The notes under the pieces are model-generated. The model saw only the letters and a program-made list of their open reading frames with translations. It did no database searches and had not been told where the DNA came from. Below, one piece after another: positions 1-6,165 of a stretch of DNA of 12,225 nt (position 1 is the stretch's first letter; every line of letters begins with the position of its first letter). The stretch comes from DATARH01 sp035935235 (GTDB lineage: Bacteria > Pseudomonadota > Alphaproteobacteria > ATCC43930 > CGMCC-115725). Made by a program: the position numbers and the translations under genes. Location of the stretch: NCBI GenBank assembly GCA_035935235.1, contig DASYXG010000124.1, positions 1-12,225 on the forward strand, given 5' to 3'.

Positions 1-25
1 ACTCGCATTGCTGCCTCCCGCTGTC

Positions 26-42
26 CCCATGCAAACCATGGG
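26..42. repeat. Inverted repeat CCCATG-N5-CATGGG
   Basis: Perfect 6-base arms (26-31 and 37-42) flank the spacer CAAAC. It is a small dyad of the size bound by dimeric regulators. It could serve the gene at 284 or an unseen gene to the left. A dyad this short can occur by chance. Confidence 0.3.
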
Positions 43-118
43 ATCGGGCGCAGGCAAGCCGCTCCGATTGGGCTGATGGGAGGCTCGAACATATAGATTA
101 TCTCGCGCGTACTTGTCT

Positions 119-142
119 AGAGGGGATAGGAGCGCCCCCTCT
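119..142. repeat. Inverted repeat AGAGGGG-N10-CCCCTCT
   Basis: Perfect 7-base arms (119-125 and 136-142) flank a 10-base spacer. The RNA could fold into a GC-rich hairpin. No T tract follows, so an operator or 5' leader hairpin for the gene at 284 is likelier than an intrinsic terminator. Confidence 0.35.
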
Positions 143-283
143 TCCCGAGGTTCATGCCTTCTGCTGCACCATCTGTTATCCTCCTGTTCTTGGAAGCACA
201 TTTGAGTATTTTCAATAGGTTGGTCCTGATCTTTTTTTTCGCCTCGCGCGCGTGCGCGGGGCCGGCGGAGCAGGGATGACGCC

Positions 284-1393
284 ATGAAGATCGAGAAGGT
301 CGAAGCGTTCCAAGTGCGCTGGTCGCCCGACGACCGGCCGCAGCAGAACAGCGCCTTTGTCCGCATCCATTGCGACGGCGGCGTCTCGGGGATCGGCGAG
401 GCGTCGCCGATGCTCGGTGGGCTGGCCTCGCTCGGCATCGTCGCCCGCGACATCGCGCCGGCGCTCATCGGCCAGGACCCGCTCGACCACGCGGTGCTGC
501 TCGACACCGCGCTGCATCGCCTGGTCAAACTGGGGCCCGAGGGAGCATTGACCGGCGCGCTCGCGGCGCTCGACATCGCCTTCTGGGACATCAAGGGCAA
601 GCTCTTCCAACAGCCGATTTACAAGCTGCTCGGTGGGGCATGGCGCACCGAGCTGCCGTTCTACGCGTCGATCGGCGGCAATGGCGAGCGCAGCGTCGAC
701 CAGGTGCTGCGGGTCGTCGAAACCCGAATGAATGACCGGCCCGCGGCGGTGAAAATCCGCTTCGACGCCGACCGCACCAAGGCCGATGTCGACATTTCCG
801 GCGACATCGCCAAGGCCAAGGCGGTGCGCAAACTGGTCGGCGATGCGTTCCCGCTCGCCTTCGACGCCAATAACGGTTACTCGGTCGGTGGCGCGATCCA
901 GGTTGGCAGGGTGCTCGAGGAGCTGGGCTATTGGTGGTTCGAGGAGCCGGTGCAACACTACCACGTCAAGGCGATGGGTGAGGTGGCGCAGCGGCTCGAC
1001 ATCACCGTCTCGGCCGGCGAGCAGACCTATACGTTGGCCGGGCTCGCCGACCTGATCGCGGCGGGGGTGCGGATGGTCCAGCCGGACATCGTCAAGATGG
1101 GCGGCATTACCGGGCTGACGCGGTGCCTCGCGCTATGTCACGCGCACGGCGCCGAGCTTGTACCGCACCAGACGCAGCCGACGATTGGCCACATGGCGAG
1201 CCTCCATATCGCCGCCTGTCAGATGGGCGCGACCAAGCCGTGCGAGTGGAACGACCCGTCGTCGCGTACCCATGCGATATTCGAGAACCCGCCGTTTCCG
1301 ATCGGTGGATTGTTTCGCCTGTCGGACGCACCTGGCCTCGGCCTCATTGTCAATGAGGCGGAACTGGCTAAGCGCCGCGTGCCGGTCGGCTGA
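284..1393 (+). CDS. Mandelate racemase/muconate lactonizing enzyme family protein (probable acid-sugar dehydratase or racemase)
   Basis: A 369-residue enolase-superfamily enzyme, the usual length for the mandelate racemase subgroup. These enzymes abstract the proton alpha to a carboxylate and hold a Mg2+-stabilised enolate; many are cytoplasmic acid-sugar dehydratases. The capping domain is roughly residues 1-125 and the barrel follows. Visible active-site residues are K157-x-R159 on strand 2, metal ligands D194, E220 or E221 and E246, and a D268/H295 dyad spaced exactly as D270/H297 of mandelate racemase. E321 matches its E317. The second lysine of the usual KxK motif is Arg, so the chemistry may use the His-Asp dyad on one face. 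Start: ATG at 284 with GGAG about 13 bases upstream. A 68-codon gene follows 12 bases downstream. The substrate cannot be read from sequence. Confidence 0.85.
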   Translation: MKIEKVEAFQVRWSPDDRPQQNSAFVRIHCDGGVSGIGEASPMLGGLASLGIVARDIAPALIGQDPLDHAVLLDTALHRLVKLGPEGALTGALAALDIAFWDIKGKLFQQPIYKLLGGAWRTELPFYASIGGNGERSVDQVLRVVETRMNDRPAAVKIRFDADRTKADVDISGDIAKAKAVRKLVGDAFPLAFDANNGYSVGGAIQVGRVLEELGYWWFEEPVQHYHVKAMGEVAQRLDITVSAGEQTYTLAGLADLIAAGVRMVQPDIVKMGGITGLTRCLALCHAHGAELVPHQTQPTIGHMASLHIAACQMGATKPCEWNDPSSRTHAIFENPPFPIGGLFRLSDAPGLGLIVNEAELAKRRVPVG

Positions 1394-1405
1394 GGAGGAG
1401 TCGTC

Positions 1406-1612
1406 ATGGCAGAAGGCTCATCGAATGACGCGCAGATCATCGCTGCCGCCTATGCCGACCGGGTCACCGATCTGTTCAAGGTCTTCGCCGAAGCGGTCGC
1501 CACCGGCGAGCCGGACCGGGACGCGGTCGTCCGCTTCAAGCGCGGCCTGATCGCGGCCCGGCGCGTGCGCGATTTGGCTTTGGAGGCGGCGAAGGACACC
1601 GCAGAAGCGTGA
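1406..1612 (+). CDS. Small unknown protein (68 aa)
   Basis: I do not recognise this protein. It is 68 residues, Ala-rich, charged and predicted helical throughout, with no signal peptide, membrane segment or Cys pair, so it is probably cytoplasmic. The start is well supported: a GAGGAG ribosome site lies about 7 bases before ATG 1406. It begins 12 bases after the enolase-superfamily gene and is very likely co-transcribed with it. Its stop is only 4 bases from the oppositely oriented stop of the Tag-like gene. It may be a small partner or regulator of the upstream enzyme, but nothing in the sequence proves that. Confidence 0.65.
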   Translation: MAEGSSNDAQIIAAAYADRVTDLFKVFAEAVATGEPDRDAVVRFKRGLIAARRVRDLALEAAKDTAEA

Positions 1613-1616
1613 CGCC

Positions 1617-2288
1617 TTATTCGTCGACCGACAGCGCCACGATCATGCTGAGCTGCGCCAAGGGCCGCCCGGTCTCGGTCGCCCAGGCGTTGAAACAGGC
1701 CTGAGCCGCCGCGCGATCCTTGCGGTTCTTTGGCGGCGGCATCCCCGCCCAGCGCTTCAGCCCGGCGATGACCGATTGCGACAGCACAAAGGTGTCCTTG
1801 CCGACCATGCGCAGCAACATCGGGCCGGAATTGCCGCCCATCTGGCTGAAGCGCGCGGCCAGCTCGTCCCACAAACCAACGACATTTTCGCCCGGCCATG
1901 TCGCGAGCCAGCGGCCGAAGCTGCCGAACTCGTCGGCGACGGCCAGCATCGCCGCGGCGTTGTCGCGCACCGCTTTCAGTTTGCCCCAATGGCGGATCAG
2001 CCGCGTGTCGCCGAGCAGCTTTTCCATCGCCTCGTCCGGCATCGCCCGCACGCGGCGCGGATCGAAACCGTGGAACACTTCCTCGAAGGCTGGCCATTTC
2101 GCGTCGACAACGCTGTGCTTCAGCCCGGCTCGAAAGATCCGCAGCGACATCTGCGACAGATAACGGTCGTCGGGGACAGCCGCGAGCTCGGATGCGGATT
2201 TGGGCTGCGGCAAGCGCGCGTCGAGCGCGGCGGCGCCGTGACGCTGGCGCGCCGTGTCGAGAATGGTGGCGAACGGCGTGACACTCAT
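1617..2288 (-). CDS. Tag-like DNA-3-methyladenine glycosylase I family protein
   Basis: A 223-residue member of the Adenine_glyco (Tag) family, which excises 3-methyladenine from alkylated DNA. The best match is at residues 72-110, FHGFDPRRV...IRHWGKLKAVRDNA, which parallels FHQFDPVKV...IIRHRGKIQAIIGNA of E. coli Tag. The family core here differs from E. coli Tag. The N-terminal zinc-binding and NEWG segments are absent and the protein has a single Cys (C198), so the Tag zinc site cannot form. The positions of Tag E38 and W46 fall on R50 and H58. It therefore belongs to a divergent zinc-less subfamily whose activity is less certain. ATG 2288 was chosen over the upstream extension because GGGGGCGAGAG precedes it and it lies 13 bases after the preceding glycosylase gene. 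It is the last gene of the metY unit. Confidence 0.8.
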   Translation of the reverse strand: MSVTPFATILDTARQRHGAAALDARLPQPKSASELAAVPDDRYLSQMSLRIFRAGLKHSVVDAKWPAFEEVFHGFDPRRVRAMPDEAMEKLLGDTRLIRHWGKLKAVRDNAAAMLAVADEFGSFGRWLATWPGENVVGLWDELAARFSQMGGNSGPMLLRMVGKDTFVLSQSVIAGLKRWAGMPPPKNRKDRAAAQACFNAWATETGRPLAQLSMIVALSVDE

Positions 2289-2301
2289 TCTCTCGCCCCC
2301 G

Positions 2302-3207
2302 TCAGTACGCTGATTTCCGTTCCGGCGAGGCGGCGATCTCGATCTCGGCAACCTGGAATTTTTCGCGCAATCGCATCAGCCGGTAGCCGAGCCCAAGATA
2401 GGCGCCGCATTCGGCGCGGGCGGCGATGAAGGTCGCCGGGTCGGTGTCGTGGCGCTCGCGCAGATGCGCGACGACCACCGAGTCGACCGGGATGCGGCTG
2501 AAGTCTTGCAGCAGCATCCGGCAATGCGCCGCGGCATAGGGGCCGATGCCCTTGATGCTGACGAGGTAATCGTGGTCGAGACGCTCCTCATCGCCGTCAC
2601 CCAGTGCGTCTATCGTGCCGTCGTCGAGCATCCGCCGTGTCGCCGACACGACCACGGGGGCGCGAAAGCCCAGTTTGGCGATGCCGCGCAGGCGCTCCTC
2701 GCCGTAATCGATCAGCGTCTCGGGCAGCGGGAAGGCGCCGCCGCCGGGCTCGGCGACCAGCGCCGCGGTCATCCGGCAGGTGCCCGACCAGCTCGTATTG
2801 ACCGTCAGCACGGTCTTGATGAAGTCCTCGTAGAACGTCGAGCCGCGGAGCAACCGCCCACCGCCGCGTGCGATCAGCGCCGTATCGTCGGAAAAACTGG
2901 CGCCGAGCGCGGCGATCGCCGCGTTCGGATCCCAATCGGCCGAGACCCAGCGTCGAACCCGCGGCACGATCTCGCCGGCAGCGGACTCCGGGAACCCAGC
3001 CCAGGTTGTGCTGAGCACCGTCGGCCCGACCTGCCGCACCGATACCGTGCCGAGCCGATCGCCGATGCGTTCGGCATGCGACAGCGTCCCGGCCTCGGGC
3101 TCCCAGCGCCACGGCTCCAGGTGCACCCAGCCGTGGCTGGCGACCGTCAGTCCGAGATCGATCGGCCAATCGAGCTCGATCAGCGCATTGCCGTTTGCTT
3201 GCTTCAC
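2302..3207 (-). CDS. HhH-GPD family DNA glycosylase (AlkA/OGG1-like)
   Basis: A 301-residue base-excision repair enzyme of the helix-hairpin-helix/Gly-Pro-Asp superfamily. The N-terminal 110 residues are divergent. The glycosylase core begins near residue 120 with STFYEDFIKT and VNTSWSGTCRM, a pattern also seen in bacterial and plant HhH-GPD proteins. The hairpin is about residues 214-233 (IKGIGPYAAAH). The catalytic Asp is D242 in RIPVDSVV. Tyr224 sits where bifunctional enzymes carry the Schiff-base lysine, so a monofunctional glycosylase acting on alkylated or oxidised bases is expected. No Fe-S Cys cluster is seen. The start is GTG at 3207, overlapping the metY stop as GTGA, a sign of translational coupling. 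The Tag-like gene follows 13 bases later. Exact base specificity is unknown. Confidence 0.82.
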   Translation of the reverse strand: MKQANGNALIELDWPIDLGLTVASHGWVHLEPWRWEPEAGTLSHAERIGDRLGTVSVRQVGPTVLSTTWAGFPESAAGEIVPRVRRWVSADWDPNAAIAALGASFSDDTALIARGGGRLLRGSTFYEDFIKTVLTVNTSWSGTCRMTAALVAEPGGGAFPLPETLIDYGEERLRGIAKLGFRAPVVVSATRRMLDDGTIDALGDGDEERLDHDYLVSIKGIGPYAAAHCRMLLQDFSRIPVDSVVVAHLRERHDTDPATFIAARAECGAYLGLGYRLMRLREKFQVAEIEIAASPERKSAY

Positions 3208-4499
3208 GCGGCGGCGAGGGCCTGGTCGAGATCGGCGAGGATATCTTCCTCATGCTCGAGCCCGATCGACAGGCGCACGTAGCCGTCGGTGACGCCGGTT
3301 TGCTGCTGCTCTTCGGGAGTCAGCTGCGAATGCGTTGTCGAAGCGGGGTGGATCGCCAGCGACCGCGCGTCGCCGATATTGGCGACGTGATAGAACATCT
3401 TCAGCGAGTCGATAAAGCGGCGTCCGGCCTCCATGCCATCCTTCAGTTCGAACCCGACCAGCGCCCCATAACCGCCTTTGAGGTACGCGTCGGCGCGGCG
3501 CTTGGCTTCGCCGGTCATCAGGCTTGGATGGATGACCTTGCTGACCTTCGCGTGCTCTTTGAGATGGCGTGCAACCGCGTTGGCGTTGGCGCACTGCACG
3601 CGCATCCGCAGCGGCAGGGTTTCCAGCCCCTGGATATGCAGGAAGCTGTTGAATGGACTCGCCGCCGCGCCGATGTCGCGCAGCAGCGTCACCCGCGCCT
3701 TGATGATGTAGGCGATTGGCCCCATCGGCTTTACCGCCTGGGTCCACACCGCGCCGTGATAGGCGGGGTCGGGCTGGTTCAACAGCGGGAACCGGTCGGC
3801 GTGCTTTTCCCAATCGAAATTGCCGCCATCGACGATGATGCCGCCGATCGAGGTGCCGTGACCGCCTATGTATTTGGTCGTCGAGTGCATGACCACCGCG
3901 GCGCCGTGGTCGAGCGGCCGACAGATTACCGGCGCCGCCGTGTTGTCCATGATGAGCGGCACGCCAAGCTCACGGCCGATCCTGGCGACTTCCGCGATCG
4001 GGAACACCTCCAGCTTCGGGTTGGGCAAGGTCTCGGCGTAGTAGCAACGCGTCTTGGCGTCGGTCGCGCGGCGGAAATTCTCCGGATCCGAGGGGTCGAC
4101 GAAGCGAACCTCGATGCCCATCGTCCGCTGCATCGTGTGCAGGAACAGATTCCAGGTCCCGCCGTAGAGATCGGTCGAGCTGACAAAATTGTCGCCGGCT
4201 TGGGCGATGTTGTTGACGGCAAACAACGAGGCCGCCTGGCCAGAGGCGACTGCCAGCGCCGCCACGCCGCCTTCGAGCTGCGCCACCCGCTGCTCCAGCA
4301 CGTCGCTGGTCGGGCTCATGATCCGGGTATAGATGTTGCCCAGCTCCTTCAGCCCGAACAGGTTGGAGGCGTGCTCGGTGCTGTTAAACTGGTAGCTGGT
4401 GGTCTGATAGATCGGCACGGCGACGGCGTTGGTTGCCGGATCGCTGCGGTAGCCGGCGTGCAGCACGATCGTTTCCGGATGCTTGCTCTCGGTCGGCAT
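3204..4499 (-). CDS. metY: O-acetylhomoserine sulfhydrylase (O-acetylhomoserine aminocarboxypropyltransferase)
   Basis: A 431-residue PLP enzyme of the Cys/Met metabolism family, which makes homocysteine from O-acetylhomoserine and sulfide in direct-sulfhydrylation methionine synthesis. It is full length for MetY. Visible features are the N-terminal ETIVLHAGYRSD and PIYQTTSYQF motifs, YTRIMSPTSDVLEQRVAQLEGG (residues 57-78, substrate and cofactor region), D185 that contacts the pyridine nitrogen, and the Schiff-base lysine K209 in HSTTKYIGGHG. The C-terminal HPASTTHSQL and VRLSIGLEHEEDI are typical. The start is ATG 4499, preceded by AGGGAG at good spacing; in-frame codons further upstream run across the opposite-strand neighbours and are rejected. 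It leads a three-gene unit with two DNA glycosylases. The related MetZ/CysK-linked enzymes using O-succinylhomoserine are an alternative, but the 430-residue length favours MetY. Confidence 0.92.
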   Translation of the reverse strand: MPTESKHPETIVLHAGYRSDPATNAVAVPIYQTTSYQFNSTEHASNLFGLKELGNIYTRIMSPTSDVLEQRVAQLEGGVAALAVASGQAASLFAVNNIAQAGDNFVSSTDLYGGTWNLFLHTMQRTMGIEVRFVDPSDPENFRRATDAKTRCYYAETLPNPKLEVFPIAEVARIGRELGVPLIMDNTAAPVICRPLDHGAAVVMHSTTKYIGGHGTSIGGIIVDGGNFDWEKHADRFPLLNQPDPAYHGAVWTQAVKPMGPIAYIIKARVTLLRDIGAAASPFNSFLHIQGLETLPLRMRVQCANANAVARHLKEHAKVSKVIHPSLMTGEAKRRADAYLKGGYGALVGFELKDGMEAGRRFIDSLKMFYHVANIGDARSLAIHPASTTHSQLTPEEQQQTGVTDGYVRLSIGLEHEEDILADLDQALAAA

Positions 4500-4619
4500 C
4501 GATGTCTCCCTGGGTTGAGGGCGATTTTTCCGCACTTTGCCATGCCGCCCGGTTCGGCGTAAGGGCGAAGAGCCGGCAACGCACCGCGGCGTGGTTAGTT
4601 GTCGGGATGCGGAGGGGTG

Positions 4620-4856
4620 ATGAAGAAAGCCTCGTCCTGGATCGCCGTCAGCGGCGGCGCGCTTTTTGTCGCGGTTGTCGCTGCCGTGGCGATCGTCAAT
4701 TGGCGCGGAATTGGCGACGCGGGGATCGATCTCAACGGCTGGATCGCCCTCATATTGGGTGTATTGGCGACGCTCGGCTTGGGAATTGGGCTGATGGCCC
4801 TGGTCTTTATCAGCAACCGACGCGGGTATGACGAGCCGCCACGCGAGGACAGATAA
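4620..4856 (+). CDS. Small two-helix membrane protein of unknown function
   Basis: I do not recognise a family. It is a 78-residue protein with two hydrophobic stretches, about residues 8-28 and 41-65, joined by a short loop (NWRGIGDAGIDLNG) and ending in a charged tail (SNRRGYDEPPREDR). Positive residues lie at both ends (KK at the start, RR after helix two), so both termini are predicted cytoplasmic. The start chosen is ATG 4620, because GGAGGGG at 4611-4617 lies just before it; a TTG at 4599 is an unlikely alternative. It is divergent from metY across a 120-base gap and is followed 97 bases later by an XRE regulator on the same strand. Its role is unknown. Confidence 0.6.
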   Translation: MKKASSWIAVSGGALFVAVVAAVAIVNWRGIGDAGIDLNGWIALILGVLATLGLGIGLMALVFISNRRGYDEPPREDR

Positions 4857-4902
4857 GCATGCGACCTCAAAGCGCGTGATCGCACCGCAATGTTGCTTGT
4901 CG

Positions 4903-4916
4903 CGTATGACAATACG
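4903..4916. promoter_or_regulatory. Dyad CGTAT-N4-ATACG upstream of the first XRE gene (candidate operator)
   Basis: Perfect 5-base arms (4903-4907 and 4912-4916) flank GACA, 37 bases before the TTG start of the XRE regulator. Size and place suit an autoregulatory operator for a dimeric HTH protein. There is no evidence beyond symmetry and position. Confidence 0.35.
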
Positions 4917-4953
4917 GTGTAGGTGCGCGCGCTTAACTTCAGGGGAAGAACCT

Positions 4954-5394
4954 TTGGCCAAGTCGAAATCCGCTGGCGAGCCACCTCGATACGGGCGCGG
5001 CACCGGGATACCTAATCCTATCGACGTCCACGTGGGTAAGCGTATCCGCATGCGGCGTCTGCTGCTGGGTATGAACCAGGAGACATTGGCGAACGCGCTC
5101 GGGCTGACGTTCCAGCAGGTGCAGAAATACGAGGGCGGCGCCAATCGAGTGAGCGCGTCACGCCTTGCCGCGATGGCTGAGATTTTGGCGGTGCCGATCT
5201 CGTTCTTTTTTGGCGACCTGCAGACGGACGACTCCAAGCCTACGGCCGCGGAACGCGAATGGCGCGAGTATTTGGAGCGGCCGGAAACGATCGAACTGAT
5301 TCGGCTTTATTACGCGATCCCCGACCCGCAGGCTCGCGAGCAATTCCTGGCGATGGTCAAGTCGCTCGCCAAGCCGGGCGGAAGCCCCGGCTGA
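4954..5394 (+). CDS. XRE family transcriptional regulator (PraR/PhrR-like), copy 1
   Basis: A cytoplasmic DNA-binding regulator of 146 residues if read from TTG 4954. That start is favoured because AGGGGAAG (4941-4948) precedes it and the protein then begins like its relatives; an ATG at 4828 would add an uncharacteristic Cys/Arg-rich extension overlapping the membrane-protein gene. The Cro/C1-type HTH covers about residues 26-89 (DVHVGKRIRMRR, LTFQQVQKYEGGANRVSASRL, VPISFFFGDL), followed by an acidic helical tail with RLYYAIPDPQAREQF, the standard layout of the alphaproteobacterial PraR/PhrR group. Known relatives control symbiosis, quorum sensing or acid response; the target here is unknown. 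The copy at 6166-6609 is about half identical over the HTH, and a PagL-like gene sits between them. Confidence 0.85.
   Translation: MAKSKSAGEPPRYGRGTGIPNPIDVHVGKRIRMRRLLLGMNQETLANALGLTFQQVQKYEGGANRVSASRLAAMAEILAVPISFFFGDLQTDDSKPTAAEREWREYLERPETIELIRLYYAIPDPQAREQFLAMVKSLAKPGGSPG
5372..5392 (+). terminator. GC-rich hairpin at the 3' end of XRE copy 1
   Basis: Perfect 7-base arms AGCCGGG (5372-5378) and CCCGGCT (5386-5392) flank a 7-base loop and run into the TGA stop. No T tract follows, so this is a weak terminator or 3'-end-stabilising hairpin at most. Confidence 0.25.
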
Positions 5395-5415
5395 CGACCC
5401 TGCCGGAGAGCAACG

Positions 5416-5435
5416 CTGTTGCGCTCATGCAACAG
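5416..5435. promoter_or_regulatory. Inverted repeat CTGTTGC-N6-GCAACAG upstream of the PagL-like gene (candidate operator)
   Basis: Perfect 7-base arms (5416-5422 and 5429-5435) flank GCTCAT. It lies in the 132-base gap between the XRE gene and the PagL-like gene, about 90 bases before the latter's ATG. There is no T tract, so an operator is likelier than a terminator. The two flanking XRE proteins are natural candidates to bind it. Confidence 0.42.
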
Positions 5436-5526
5436 TGTGCCGGCCACGGCCGCCTTGCACGTTACAATGCTTTGGCAGGCACAGTTTCTCTGTATTTTAG
5501 CGCCGCCGTTGGGTGAGGGGGGCTGG

Positions 5527-6159
5527 ATGAACGTCTGCCGTTGGCGCGCCAGGCGACCGAGGTGGGCCTACCGCGAGTTCGTATTCGCGTCCATGATGAT
5601 GCTCGTCGCCCTCTACCCGACGATGTCCCGGGCCCAAGTCCAAAACATCACTTACGGCGAACTCAAGTTGGGGATCTGGGCCCACGATCCGAAGGTCCTC
5701 GAAGGCCGCGAACGCGGCGCTGACATCAATCCCGAGGTGATCTTCGCCTCGCCGGTCACCGACGACATGCTTGCCAATATGCCGCCTTGGCTTCTGTGGG
5801 CCTTACAGCCGCGACCGACGATTGGCGCGGCGTTCAATACCGCCGGCGACACAGACCAATTTTATGCCGGCGCGACATGGTCGTGGATGCTCCTCCACGA
5901 CCTGATCAATCCCGGCGACGGCATCAATTTCAGTTACTTCTTCGGCCCGGGGGGCAATGACGGCCAAATCCATAACGGCACCGCGACCCGCAAGGCTCTC
6001 GGTTCGCACATCCTGTTCCGCGAGGCCGTTGAGCTTGGCTATCAGATCAACCCGGCCTGGGAGATTTCGGTCTATCTCGACCACATCTCCAATGGCGGGC
6101 TGGCCAAGGAGAACCAAAGCATCAACGACCTCGGCGCGCGGGTCGGATTTCGCTTCTGA
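5527..6159 (+). CDS. PagL-like lipid A 3-O-deacylase (acyloxyacyl hydrolase family)
   Basis: A 210-residue predicted outer-membrane beta-barrel enzyme of the PagL family, which removes the 3-O-linked acyl chain of lipid A. A signal peptide is clear: basic residues 5-16, a hydrophobic core FVFASMMMLVALY and likely cleavage after SRA36. The body shows barrel-like aromatic and glycine patterns and ends in Phe (GARVGFRF), the outer-membrane C-terminal signature. The catalytic core is in YLDHISNGGLAKENQSIN: H186 and S188 fit the His-x-Ser pair, and N189 fits the next conserved Asn. The Glu expected about 12 residues after Ser is not there; N200/D201 or E195 are near. The start is ATG 5527, preceded by GTGAGGGGGG. 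It is bracketed by two XRE regulators, with 6 bases to the second one's stop. Confidence 0.78.
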   Translation: MNVCRWRARRPRWAYREFVFASMMMLVALYPTMSRAQVQNITYGELKLGIWAHDPKVLEGRERGADINPEVIFASPVTDDMLANMPPWLLWALQPRPTIGAAFNTAGDTDQFYAGATWSWMLLHDLINPGDGINFSYFFGPGGNDGQIHNGTATRKALGSHILFREAVELGYQINPAWEISVYLDHISNGGLAKENQSINDLGARVGFRF

Positions 6160-6165
6160 TCGCGG

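Larger units (their letters stand above)
1..283. other. Non-coding leader upstream of the enolase-superfamily gene
   Basis: I see no convincing coding region here. The stretch is more AT-rich than the genes around it and holds two perfect inverted repeats (26-42 and 119-142, listed separately) and a run of eight T at 232-239. A weak promoter-like pair, TTGGGC at 68-73 and TATAGA at 92-97 with an 18-base spacer, is possible but unproven. The T run is not preceded by a GC-rich stem, so I do not call it a terminator. The stretch probably carries the promoter and operator of the gene starting at 284. The gene on its left lies outside the window. Confidence 0.55.

Noticed and set aside
232..239. 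Run of eight T as an intrinsic terminator
   Set aside because: No GC-rich stem precedes it on the + strand, and on the - strand the run is A.
2449..3282. 277-codon open frame on the + strand across the HhH-GPD gene
   Set aside because: The - strand product has clear HhH and catalytic Asp motifs, while this one has none.
3195..4562. 455-codon open frame on the + strand across metY
   Set aside because: It is antisense to a clear MetY with all PLP motifs. The translation is Arg/Asp/His-rich with no family pattern, a usual effect of high GC.
4500..4619. SAM-responsive riboswitch (SAM-II or SAM/SAH type) in front of metY
   Set aside because: Such elements are common before met genes in alphaproteobacteria, but I could not match the conserved cores in this 120-base gap. 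A covariance-model search would settle it.
4828..4953. N-terminal extension of XRE copy 1 from ATG 4828
   Set aside because: It overlaps the membrane-protein gene, is Cys/Arg-rich unlike relatives, and the TTG at 4954 has a better ribosome site.
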